From: Variovorax sp. Root411
GTDB taxonomy: Bacteria; Pseudomonadota; Gammaproteobacteria; Burkholderiales; Burkholderiaceae_C
Direction of reading: 5' to 3'
DNA: 64,000 nucleotides
Assembly (NCBI RefSeq): GCF_001425205.1
Contig: NZ_LMDW01000005.1
Location: 62,001 to 126,000, forward strand
The translations under genes and the position numbers were made by a program. The notes beneath the pieces are model-generated. The model was not told the DNA's origin and did not search any database. It saw nothing but the letters and a program-made list of their open reading frames with translations. Shown here in pieces: positions 27,015 through 36,500 of the stretch (positions within the stretch are counted from its first letter, which is position 1; each line of letters begins with the position of its first letter).

Positions 27015-28078
27015 CGGCCGTGAAGGCGGCCCCCTCGGCCGAAGTGCAACTCGCGTTTCTGTGCAAGCTGCAGCGCCTGTTCGCAGAGGGCGATTTCACG
27101 GCGACCTACAAGTTCGCGCTACTGATTGCACTGTCTGACCTGGCGGTGGAGCTGGGTGCGGATGATGGAAGCGAGCTGACGCTCTCGATCCAGCAGATTG
27201 CGGATCGCTTTGTGCAGCTGTACTGGCGCCATGCATTGCCCTACGGATCCGGTAGGCCGGATACGGATGCTGGTGTGCTGGTCCAGAACCTGGGCGCCCA
27301 AGCGGCCGTGCTAACGAGCATCGCAGCGTTCCGAGCGAACTGCGGTGCGGCGACGTCGACGCAGGCACGCGCTGTGCCGACCTACAAGGCGCTGGTCGCC
27401 AAGGTGGCGGCGGTGGTTTCTGCTCAGCCTTTGACCTATCTGCAGAACTTTGGCGGCATCACCGACCTGTTCCTCTACGAAAGGTCGGGGCGCGGCTTGA
27501 TCCAGCTCAAGCCCAACGTGGCTTATTGCTTTCGTCGTTTTCACCCCTTGGTGCAACAGCTGGCGCGAACGCATTGGGTAGACCACGTCAAGGCCAACCG
27601 GCGCAACCACGGCATCTTGGGCGATGCGGGGGACCTGGAAGATTTCCTTTTCGGCATCTCTCGGCAGTCGCTGGCCATCATTAGCACGGGACTGCGCAAA
27701 CTGGACGGGGCGCGTTGCTTCTACTGTGGGCGGGGCATGCACGAGGCCGACGTCGACCACTTCATCCCATTCGCGCTCTATCCGCGCGACGTGGCTCACA
27801 ATTTCGTGTTGGCGCATCCGGCGTGCAACCGGAGCAAATCCGACTCCTTGGCTGGCAAGGGGCACCTCGAGCGTTGGTTGCAGCGTTTGAGCAAGCAGTC
27901 GGCGCAGCTTGTCGAGATTGGGGTATCTGCTGGCGTGGCGGTGGACGATCGAACCGTGCATCGCGTGGCCGCCTGGGGCTACGCGAATGCTCACGCAGCC
28001 GGTGGGCGGGCGTGGATCAAGGCTGCGTCGTACGAAGCGGTCGGCATCGATCACTTGCAGCTTCTGGGGGCGTTGTGA
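27011..28078 (+). CDS. HNH endonuclease
   Basis: This is a 355-residue protein. The first 200 residues are helical and unassigned. The nuclease domain near 236-285 has CFYC, the catalytic DVDHFIPF, the Asn/His positions (HNFVLAHPACNRSKSD), and a long tail. It is an HNH motif with the two zinc cysteines in place. Translation starts at TTG 27011 within the HIT stop (TTGA), or at GTG 27020; neither has a strong ribosome site. The stop overlaps the UvrD-type gene start (TGATG). It is the probable DNA-cutting subunit of module A together with the DUF3883 protein. Confidence 0.88.
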   Translation: MTAVKAAPSAEVQLAFLCKLQRLFAEGDFTATYKFALLIALSDLAVELGADDGSELTLSIQQIADRFVQLYWRHALPYGSGRPDTDAGVLVQNLGAQAAVLTSIAAFRANCGAATSTQARAVPTYKALVAKVAAVVSAQPLTYLQNFGGITDLFLYERSGRGLIQLKPNVAYCFRRFHPLVQQLARTHWVDHVKANRRNHGILGDAGDLEDFLFGISRQSLAIISTGLRKLDGARCFYCGRGMHEADVDHFIPFALYPRDVAHNFVLAHPACNRSKSDSLAGKGHLERWLQRLSKQSAQLVEIGVSAGVAVDDRTVHRVAAWGYANAHAAGGRAWIKAASYEAVGIDHLQLLGAL

Positions 28079-30825
28079 TGACGCGCATCTGGAAGCCCTC
28101 CGCGCCTGGCAAGCTGTTCACCAGTGCCCCCGAGTGGACTTTTGAAATGGATGGCGAAAACATTCGGCTCGGCGTTAGCGGCCAGATGCTTACCAGTAGC
28201 GTCGGCGAACTTGAGAGCCTCGCGGTCAAACCGGGCGTCTTCTGGGCTACTCTTTTCATTTCCTTCGGTAACGGTAAGCACCTTGAGCTCGACGGCATTC
28301 CTAACGCCGAAGCTCAGCAGCTCAAGCGTGCAGTCATTGCGGCGCGAGAAACAAAGCGCGAACGCGAGCAGATCGAGATCCTGCTCCGCGATTTCGACCA
28401 CCAGGTTCGCCCGATCCTGCGCTGGTCACTGTCGACCATCGAGGCCTGCAAGCGCCAGATCGCGCGTCGTGGTTGGCTCAGCCACGAATTCGTGCAGCGC
28501 ATGGGAAGCTCGAAGCCGACGCTGGCGAACGCGCCTATGAGCACCCCCGAGGTCCAGCAGCACCTGGCGCGTCAGCCGCAGGGTGTGCAGGACGCCGTTC
28601 GAATGTGGCAACGTTCCTTGGAGGAATTCGCGCTGGGCGTCAATCAGCGCCACGCAGCCAAGGTCGCCAAGGACGATCAAGCGTTCTTCGAACGGGTGGA
28701 GAAATCTCCCTTGACTCTCGAACAACGCAACGCGGTGGTCTGTTTCGACAGTCGCGTGCTGCTGGTGGCCTCCGCCGGCTCGGGAAAGACTGGAACCATG
28801 GTGGCCAAGGCAGGCTACGCGCTTCAACACGGGTACTTCGCGCCCGAGCGCATGCTGTTGATGGCCTTCAACAACGATGCGGCCGCCGAACTGCGTGAGC
28901 GCATCCGGGCGAGGCTCATGCCCTTAGGCCTGCCGGCTGACAAGGTCACAGCCAGAACTTTCCACGCCTTCGGTCTGGAGGTCATTGGGGCCGCCACGGG
29001 GAAGAAGCCTTCACTTGCACCCTGGCTGGAAGGAGGGAAAGACCTGGAAACCTTGGTGAGCCTGGTTGACGACCTCAAAGATCGCGATCGCCAATTCCGC
29101 ACCCAATGGGATCTGTTTCGCGTCGTCCTGGGGCAGGACCTTCCCAAGTTCGGAAAGGAACAAGACAACCCCAACGCCTGGGACGCCCAGCAGCGCCGAG
29201 GCGGCTTCTGGACGCTCAACGGTGAAACCGTCAAAAGCCAAGGGGAGGTGGTGCTGGCCAATTGGCTCTTCTACAACGGCGTGCGCTATGTTTACGAAGG
29301 CGCCTACGAGCACGAGACGGCCGATGCCAGCCATCGTCAGTACCGCCCTGACTTCTACCTTCCGGACGCCAACGCCTATCTGGAGCACTGGGCCTTGAAC
29401 GAAAAGGGCGAGCCGCCCCAAGAGTTCACCGGGTACAAGGAGGGGATGGCATGGAAGCGCGCGTTGCATTTGCAGCACGAAACGATCCTGCTGGAAACGA
29501 CCATGGCCGACCTTTGGTCTGGCAAGGCGCTTGAATATCTCGAGCGCGAGCTGCCCAAGCTGGGTGTGAGCTTGGACCCGAATCCGGATCGACCCGTGCC
29601 GGGGCGCCAGCCCATCGAGAACCCACGCCTCGCCGGTACTTTTCGGTCCTTCTTGACGCACGTGAAGAGCAACCGCCTGTCGATGCACGACTTGCGAGAG
29701 CGGTTGGCGCAGGGTGCCGCCGGAGATTTCCGCTTTCGGCATGAGATGTTCCTGCAGCTTTTCGACAAGTTATCGCAGGCCTGGGACGAGAAGCTGCGCT
29801 CAAGCGGGTGCATTGATTTCGAGGACATGCTCAATCTGGCGACCGATTGCATCGAGTCGAACAAATGGGTCAGCCCTTATGAGCTGGTCATGGTGGACGA
29901 ATTCCAGGACGCAAGCCAGGCGCGTGCGCGGATGGTGGCTGCCTTGATGCGCGGCGAAGACAAGTACATGTTTGCCGTGGGCGACGATTGGCAAGGTATC
30001 AATCGCTTTGCCGGCGCAGATCTCGCGGTGATGACGGGATTCGAAGCCCGGTTCGGCAAAGCTACGACGCTCAAGTTGGAGACCACCTTCCGCTGCCCGC
30101 CATCACTGTGCGAGATCAGCAGTACGTTCGTGCGCAAGAATCCGAGTCAGATCGACAAGCAAGTTCGCTCTCCCAAGGCGGACATCGCCGAGCCAGTGCG
30201 CATTGTTCGGGTGGAGGAGGAGCGGTACATCCGGGCGGCCATCGAGGGGCGGATTCGAGAGATCGCGCAGGAGGCAGCTGCGCTAGGGACGAAGGCCACG
30301 GTGTATTTGCTGGCCCGCTATCAGAAGGATCGCTCCTTCATGCCGCCGACGTACGACAGCCAGTGGGTCGACATCTCTTTCCTCACAGTGCATCGTTCGA
30401 AGGGGCTGGAGGCCGACCACGTCATCGTTCCGCGAGTGACGGCTGAGACGCTGGGATTTCCAAGCAAGATTGCGGACGATCCGGTGCTCCAGTTGGCGAT
30501 GCCGGCTGGTGAAGCGTTCGAGTTTGCGGAGGAGCGACGACTGTTCTATGTGGCGCTCACGCGCGCTCGGTCGACGGCGACACTCATTACCGTACAGCAC
30601 ATGGAATCGAGCTTCATCAGCGAACTCGTCAAGGAGCAAGGATTGCGCGTGCTCAACGGCGACGGGACTGAGGGAGAGAGTGAGATCTGTCCGAAGTGCG
30701 GCAAGGGGTTCCTTAGGACGAAAACCTCCCGGTATGGCCCGTTCCTGTCTTGCAGTACGTTTCCGAAGTGCGACTTCAAGCGCGACGAGCGCAGAGAGCG
30801 TCGTGCCTATAGTGGGCGTCATTAG
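28078..30825 (+). CDS. UvrD/helicase IV-like SF1 helicase with nuclease-like insert and topoisomerase zinc finger
   Basis: This is a 915-residue protein. The N-terminal 200 residues resemble helicase IV leaders. Walker A ASAGSGKTG is near 236, and DEFQD is near 607. The 1B/2B region holds an insert at about 385-440 with a PD-(D/E)xK-like pattern: SQGEVVLANWL, YRPDFYLP, AYLEHWAL. Motif VI is FYVALTRARS. The C-terminus (about 870-900) is a topoisomerase-type zinc finger (CPKCGKGFL, then CSTFPKC). The start at 28078 overlaps the HNH stop; a longer upstream frame from 27715 only shadows the HNH gene. It is the last plus-strand gene of module A. Confidence 0.9.
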   Translation: MTRIWKPSAPGKLFTSAPEWTFEMDGENIRLGVSGQMLTSSVGELESLAVKPGVFWATLFISFGNGKHLELDGIPNAEAQQLKRAVIAARETKREREQIEILLRDFDHQVRPILRWSLSTIEACKRQIARRGWLSHEFVQRMGSSKPTLANAPMSTPEVQQHLARQPQGVQDAVRMWQRSLEEFALGVNQRHAAKVAKDDQAFFERVEKSPLTLEQRNAVVCFDSRVLLVASAGSGKTGTMVAKAGYALQHGYFAPERMLLMAFNNDAAAELRERIRARLMPLGLPADKVTARTFHAFGLEVIGAATGKKPSLAPWLEGGKDLETLVSLVDDLKDRDRQFRTQWDLFRVVLGQDLPKFGKEQDNPNAWDAQQRRGGFWTLNGETVKSQGEVVLANWLFYNGVRYVYEGAYEHETADASHRQYRPDFYLPDANAYLEHWALNEKGEPPQEFTGYKEGMAWKRALHLQHETILLETTMADLWSGKALEYLERELPKLGVSLDPNPDRPVPGRQPIENPRLAGTFRSFLTHVKSNRLSMHDLRERLAQGAAGDFRFRHEMFLQLFDKLSQAWDEKLRSSGCIDFEDMLNLATDCIESNKWVSPYELVMVDEFQDASQARARMVAALMRGEDKYMFAVGDDWQGINRFAGADLAVMTGFEARFGKATTLKLETTFRCPPSLCEISSTFVRKNPSQIDKQVRSPKADIAEPVRIVRVEEERYIRAAIEGRIREIAQEAAALGTKATVYLLARYQKDRSFMPPTYDSQWVDISFLTVHRSKGLEADHVIVPRVTAETLGFPSKIADDPVLQLAMPAGEAFEFAEERRLFYVALTRARSTATLITVQHMESSFISELVKEQGLRVLNGDGTEGESEICPKCGKGFLRTKTSRYGPFLSCSTFPKCDFKRDERRERRAYSGRH

Positions 30826-30881
30826 GGAAGCGAGCAGTGCCTCGCTCGGTGACGATGACCGCTTCGTCGGCCTATTCCGAT

Positions 30882-31259
30882 TCAGGCCTCCCAGCCGGCT
30901 GGGTTGTCGTCGAAGTGTTGTTTGAGTGCCAGCTTGCTCGGGCAATGGCCGAGTGCGCCACCGACCTTCGTGCCATGAAAACTCGCGTAGTGCGGATCAG
31001 ATCTGACATCAGGGTGCACCTGGACGATCATCGTTTCGGGGTCGATGAGCAGTTGCCCAAGGTCAAACAGTGTGTGCAGGTCGGCGCGCAGCAGCAGGCC
31101 GTTTCCCAGCACGTCTGTTGCCGGATTCTTGTGCGGGGTGATGTGTGCCGCCTCCAGCAGCGCGACGATCGCGCAACCTGAGATGCAGCACTTGCCTTGG
31201 TAGGCCTGGATCAGGCCGTTACGAAACTTCTGCTCGACCGCCAAGATCGGAGTTGCCAT
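30882..31259 (-). CDS. Short HNH endonuclease (C-terminal-domain type)
   Basis: This is a 125-residue protein made almost only of an HNH_2-type domain: YQGKCCISGC, then AAHITPHKN, then NGLLLRADLHTLFDLGQL. Family members usually have about 150 more residues at the N-terminus, so this may be a truncated gene. The ATG at 31259 has GGA about 6 bases upstream. The 43-bp repeat covers the start codon and ribosome site, so the truncation may be linked to recombination at the repeat. It converges with the UvrD-type gene of module A. Confidence 0.75.
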   Translation of the reverse strand: MATPILAVEQKFRNGLIQAYQGKCCISGCAIVALLEAAHITPHKNPATDVLGNGLLLRADLHTLFDLGQLLIDPETMIVQVHPDVRSDPHYASFHGTKVGGALGHCPSKLALKQHFDDNPAGWEA

Positions 31260-31293
31260 TGGGTTCCAGCTTAGGCACTCGGTTCGGTTCCTG
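31251..31293. repeat. 43-bp direct repeat, right copy
   Basis: It matches 14915-14957 at 41 of 43 positions. It covers the beginning of the short HNH gene and lies in the 160-base gap between module A and the end of module B. Sequence similarity stops abruptly on both sides. Confidence 0.8.
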
Positions 31294-31418
31294 CTGCTCC
31301 ACGGCGGCCACCCAAATTTCCCCGTTATGGCCACCTCACGCGCCACCGCAAACCAAGGCTGTTGCACAGCGGCCTCCATCGCGTTTTTTCGTTCTCACGG
31401 ACCGTGGCACTTCGTAGA

Positions 31419-33515
31419 CTATGTTCTCGTTAGAACAAATAGGTGGCGCTTTGCCCGTGTAGCGGCCACATGCAGTAGTGATCGCTCAGCCACCTCAGTC
31501 TCACCCGAGACACCTGCGTCTTCCTCCCGCGCGAACACTTCGGCGTACTTGGTCGCGCCTTTGTACGCAGCGATGATCACTACGCCGAACTCAAGCCCTT
31601 TGATGCGGTGCATCGTGGCGGCGCGTACGCCGGGCGCGGACGGGTCATCGGGCGTCGACCGCTCCAAGCGGAGCGTAGCCACCCCGGCCTTCTTCAGGCC
31701 GTCTACGATGGAATCGATATCGTCGTTTGTGCGTGCGGCGATACACACTTGGCGCGGCTCGATTGAGACATCGGCAAGTTGCTTCAGGATCGCCTCGATG
31801 TGCTTGACGTCGTCTTTTAGGGAAGACGACTCGATCACGTCCGGTCGATCGCCGTGCGTCAGGGAGCGGTACCCGCGCAAGGTGTCGATGTTGCCGTCCA
31901 AGTCGTCGATCGCGCAACCTTCCAGCTGGGCACAGGCCCAGCGGCGAATCTCGTCCGTTGTTCGGTAGTTCACCTTCAGGCTCCGGCTGCGCCCACGCAC
32001 CTCGATCCCCACGCGACTGAGCACGACCTTGTGTCGATAGATGCGCTGGTGCGCGTCGCCGACAATGAACAGGTCATTCGCTGCGACGGGCACTGCCCCA
32101 CGGATCAATTCGAACGCCGCAGGACTGATGTCTTGTGCCTCATCGATCACCATGGCCCGAATGCCAAGTTCCGGCGCTTGGTCTGCCAAGAGCCGACGCG
32201 CATCGCGGAAGGCCTCCTCTGGTTCACGAAGATTCGCACCGTGCAGCTGTGCGCGGTACTCGGCGAACACCGGCCAGATCGCTTTCCGAGTCGCACGTCC
32301 CAACTGCCCACCACGACCAACTCGGCTGGCTCGCATGTAGTCCTCTGCCGTCTCGCATCCCTGCGGAAGCACCACACGCTCGTACTCAGCACGCATGAAG
32401 TGCTGCGACAGGTCCGCCGACGTCGGCATGGCAGACATTGCGGCCTGCCAGTAGCTCCGCCGCGCGCTCTCGTCGTACAGCAGCTCGGGCTTGTAGCCGA
32501 ATCGTCGCAGCACCGTTGAGGCCCATTGGTCCAGATTGACGACCAAGATCTTCTCCAGCTCTTGCGGTGTGCAGAGCAGTTCCAAGTGCTGGCGGATGTC
32601 ATCCGACAGTGTTTTGGTGAACGTCGTAAAGACGACTGGTCTGCCTGGGAGCGTAGAAAACTGCCGTGCAAGTCGCGCTGCTCTGTGCATGGCGACAACC
32701 GTCTTCCCGGTCCCGGCACCGCCCGTGACCTTCACCGGCCCTGCCCAATCGCGCTCCACGAGCTTGCGCTGGCTGGGGTGCAGGAACACCCGCCAACGTT
32801 CCAGCGGTGCAGCAAGCAACGCTTCCAGATCGCTGTCGTCGGTAAGCACGACAAAGTGGCGCTTGGTGGCGTCCCGGTCCAATGCCGCAACGAAATCCGC
32901 AGGGTCGACGGTCTCCAGCGCAGTTTGGTCGGCGACGATCTTTTCGTACGGTTCACCGGCGGCGAACATGAACAACGCCTCGAAAGCCTCGTCCGGGAGC
33001 TGCGGCTCCAGCGCCTCCAATGCCTCGTCTGAAGCTACCGCGCGTACGGCGGGCAGCATTTCGTCAGGCACGCCCAAGCGCCGAATCTCTCGGTCTTTGA
33101 GGCTGGCAAAGAGGCCAGTGGCCACCGCAGCTGCAACGGGCACGGCCGCAGTGGCGTCTGAGGAAGGCGCTGCCTCCACCGCATAAATCTGAATACTGCC
33201 GACATCCGGGTGAATCGCAACACGATGACGACGAGCCCACTGGTAAGCATCGTCGTGACGGTCGACCCACAGGAGGCAATAGACGTTGCCCACATCCGGC
33301 TTCAGCACGATTCCGCGAACGTTGTCGTTGACGCGAACCGACCGCATGTTCGGGTCGGCTGCATCGCGGATGCGTTCGTAGTTGATGCCGGAAGCCGTAG
33401 GGTTCTGTCTGAACTTGGCCACGAACGTCAGCACGGCTTGCTGCTGGTCGCGCGGCACGGCAGAGAATGACTTAAGGAAGTCATCAGACATCGCGATCTT
33501 GGGTGCCAGCGTCAT
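31419..33515 (-). CDS. UvrD-like helicase with RelE-like N-terminal domain
   Basis: This is a 698-residue protein. The first 110 residues resemble a RelE/ParE toxin fold: KSFSAVPRDQQQAVLTFV, then INYERIRDA and MRSVRVNDNVRGI, then YCLLWVDRHDDAYQWA. The helicase part has Walker A GGAGTGKTV near 268, IDEAQDIS near 457, and a C-terminal LHVAATRAKRHLFV. It is a 3'-5' SF1 helicase type. The start overlaps the stop of the giant helicase (ATGA), so it is the last gene of module B. Loss of toxin catalysis is likely; I cannot tell whether the RelE-like part still cuts RNA. Confidence 0.85.
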   Translation of the reverse strand: MTLAPKIAMSDDFLKSFSAVPRDQQQAVLTFVAKFRQNPTASGINYERIRDAADPNMRSVRVNDNVRGIVLKPDVGNVYCLLWVDRHDDAYQWARRHRVAIHPDVGSIQIYAVEAAPSSDATAAVPVAAAVATGLFASLKDREIRRLGVPDEMLPAVRAVASDEALEALEPQLPDEAFEALFMFAAGEPYEKIVADQTALETVDPADFVAALDRDATKRHFVVLTDDSDLEALLAAPLERWRVFLHPSQRKLVERDWAGPVKVTGGAGTGKTVVAMHRAARLARQFSTLPGRPVVFTTFTKTLSDDIRQHLELLCTPQELEKILVVNLDQWASTVLRRFGYKPELLYDESARRSYWQAAMSAMPTSADLSQHFMRAEYERVVLPQGCETAEDYMRASRVGRGGQLGRATRKAIWPVFAEYRAQLHGANLREPEEAFRDARRLLADQAPELGIRAMVIDEAQDISPAAFELIRGAVPVAANDLFIVGDAHQRIYRHKVVLSRVGIEVRGRSRSLKVNYRTTDEIRRWACAQLEGCAIDDLDGNIDTLRGYRSLTHGDRPDVIESSSLKDDVKHIEAILKQLADVSIEPRQVCIAARTNDDIDSIVDGLKKAGVATLRLERSTPDDPSAPGVRAATMHRIKGLEFGVVIIAAYKGATKYAEVFAREEDAGVSGETEVAERSLLHVAATRAKRHLFVLTRT

Positions 33516-36500
33516 GCTGAGGCCTCCTTCAGGTTGTTCATCAGCGCCACGGGCAACGGGCCCTCGGTCACCACAAAGCAAGTCCACCCAGCGGCTTCGA
33601 ATTTGGCCTCGGCCCCTGTGTCTGGCAACAAGATGGTCACCCGAACTGCCGGCCAGGCCATCTCGGATTCGGCAACGATGCGCCCCTTGTCATCCAGCAA
33701 TTCGTAGCCGACCTGCGGTGCGGGCAGGCCTGCAACGGCCAGGGCATGAGCCCAGGCTTGAGTCTCGCGCAGCACTAGGCTCAACGCCTCCACCCACGCG
33801 GCAGGCAGGCCACTGGTCTGCTGTTGCAACACCGGGGCGTTTTGCAGCGCCTCCAGGCCTGGCATATCGACAGCGCCGGCCCAAACGTGCCGCAGTGGCA
33901 GCAACAGATTCATGCACTGCCAGAGCTGTTGCCAGCGGGCTTGGCGTTCGGCTTCCGGCACAGTGTCGGGGACCCACTCAGCGACGAGGATGGGCTCGTG
34001 CTGTGCAACACCGGTGCCCTTCATCAACTCGCTGAGATGATCAGGGTGGCTGCCCGCAACAAGCCGCACCACACTTCCAAGCTGTCGAACTCCAAGCCGA
34101 TGCTTGTTGTAGTCCGGCAGCAGCGACAGCTCTTCCAGCCGGTGCCAGAAAGCACCCTGGCGCATCGCCGCGAGCACAGTCGTATCCCCAGGTGGCATGA
34201 CCAAGCCGATCGCCAGTGCAATGCCGAGCTTGCGCATCTCTTCGTGGCGCCAGTCGCGTAGTCGCTGATGAAGTTGCATGAACGGGGACAGAGACTTGAA
34301 GCCGTTGATGGTGACTGGCAGGCCTTGCACCTCACACATCTTGGGTACGACATTGCCACCGCCCTCGATCAAGAGCGTTGGCCAGGGCGACGGCGTCGCC
34401 GATTCTTTGCCCTGCAGCACAGTCTCGATGTCGTCCCAGGTCAGCGTCCAGACGGAGAACTCCCCGCTCTTGGCGACGGCCATGCGCTTGGCCAAGTCGA
34501 GCGGGATCGATTCCTTGTGGAACTGCCATCCATCAAGGAAGACGGCAATCGGCAGCTCCTCTGTGCCGTCGTCTGGCCAGAGCACGAAGTCCGGTTTACA
34601 GGCCACAAGAACGCCATCGCTGTGAGCCAGATTCACCTGCAGTTCCACCCGCCAGCGGCGGCTGTCGGCCTGCAACTGGTACCCAGGCTTGCCCTTGAAC
34701 AGCACCTCCGTCAGGCTGTAGCGCTTGCCGCCATGCTCGCGCCGCAAGGCCTCAATGAAGCGCTTCTCCAGCGTGCTGTCAAAGAGCTGGTTCCCGGTCT
34801 GCACGCCCGACAGGTTGACTACCTGCTTGAGCGATCCCTTGTGCTGCACCACCTCGCTCAACAGCTTCTGAGCGATTCGGCGCGAGACTGACTCCCGGTC
34901 GTAGCTGTTGTGATACGCGTAAACGCAGCGATAGCAACCATCCGCCTCGGCATCCTGGTTGCAGACGCACTCGTTCAACGCCTGAAGCGCCAGTTCCAGC
35001 ACCTCCAGCAGAGGCTCGGGGGACCGCATCAGTTCCTTCAGGTAGCCGGTTCCGCCAGGCACGCTGTCATAGATCACCAAGTAGCACCGAGGGATCTCTT
35101 GCCCTGCGGCCATTCGGATGTCTAGCGCGATGCGAAGGTGATCCACCGCCCCGCGGAAGCGCCGTGTGAGTCCCAGCTCCAACGCTGAGACGAAGCTCAA
35201 CAATCGCTCTTCCGTATCGCCAAACCCCACTTCGGGAAGGAACAGTCGGATCCCCTCGCTCGCGAACTCTCGGTACAGAAAAACGCACTGTTGCGCTGTT
35301 GCCTCCGGGTCCTTGCGCTTAGAACAGTACGGCGCGTGGTTGCGGTACATATCCTCGGCCTTGCGGCGCCGTTGGATCGTGCCGCACTCCGGGCAGATGC
35401 TGAACCCGGGCCGATTCATCTCGGCACCTGCGATGGCCATCGGGGAGGCATCGGGTGCCTGCTCGCCGAAGTTCACTTCGCGGAAGGTTACCTTGTCCAG
35501 AAACTCGAAACCGAACGGGAACTCCGGCTTGTCAATCACATAGGCATCGCGGACAGCATCGGGCGGGCTGTCCACCAACGCCTGGCGAACGTAGAACCCG
35601 CGGTGCCGCTCGTCCGAGTCGTCGGCAATCCGACTGTCGCGGTCTAGTGTTCGTGCGAAGACCGTCGTGAGCTTCAGCATCTCACGCACTCGACCGCTGT
35701 CGCTCCACATCGTGTCGCCGCAGCGCGGGCAGTTGGTGTGGTGGTGGCCCGAGGAAAGCGGCTCGGTATATGAGCATTGCCTGCAGAACCGCCACGCCTC
35801 GGGCTTGATCTTGGAAACGTCCACTTGGTTCACCACCACACGTCGCCCTTCGGCGTAGAAGGTGTTGTTGGGCGCAAGCTCGGTAATTGCGGAGGCGCTT
35901 GGGCGCTCGTACTCGAAGGTCAGCGGATCAGGCGCTCCGCCGCCGGGCTTGGCTTCGCGCACGATGATCGAACGCAGCAACACCCCCTGCTCAGGAAACG
36001 CATAGTTCGGCAGCAGGCCCTCGTCGGTCAGAACGTTTAGCGTCGCCTTACCCTCGATACTGCCGACCAGGCGCGAAAGCGCGGTCCGCTCTTGCATCAA
36101 GCGCACCAACTCAGCCTCGTCTTCCTCGCCGCGCACGGCCAGGGCCTGGAGCTTTTCAATCTCCTTCTTCGTGCGTTCGGCTTGCCGCTTTAGCTCATCC
36201 ACGTCCTTCGCGATGCCATTGAGCTTGTCGATGATCTTCCAGCCCAATGAGCCAGGCTGGTCTTTGCTGCCGTTGATGAACTTCGACAGCCAGTCTTGCG
36301 TCGATTCGGTCAGCGGATTCCTGTCTGCCTGATTGAACAGGCGCACGAAGCGGTCCAGAAGCTCGCCCCGATGCTGCTCGACAAAGCTCAACCACGGATA
36401 AGGGAACTTCGACCTCGCTTGGCCGCGGATTGCGTTGAAGACTGAGCGAATCTCGCGGGGAATGCCCCCCGCCTTGCCAGACTCCCGGACCCAGCAATCC

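Noticed and set aside
27715..28077. Upstream extension of the UvrD-type helicase
   Set aside because: It overlaps the HNH gene in another frame; the helicase homology and coupled start are at 28078.
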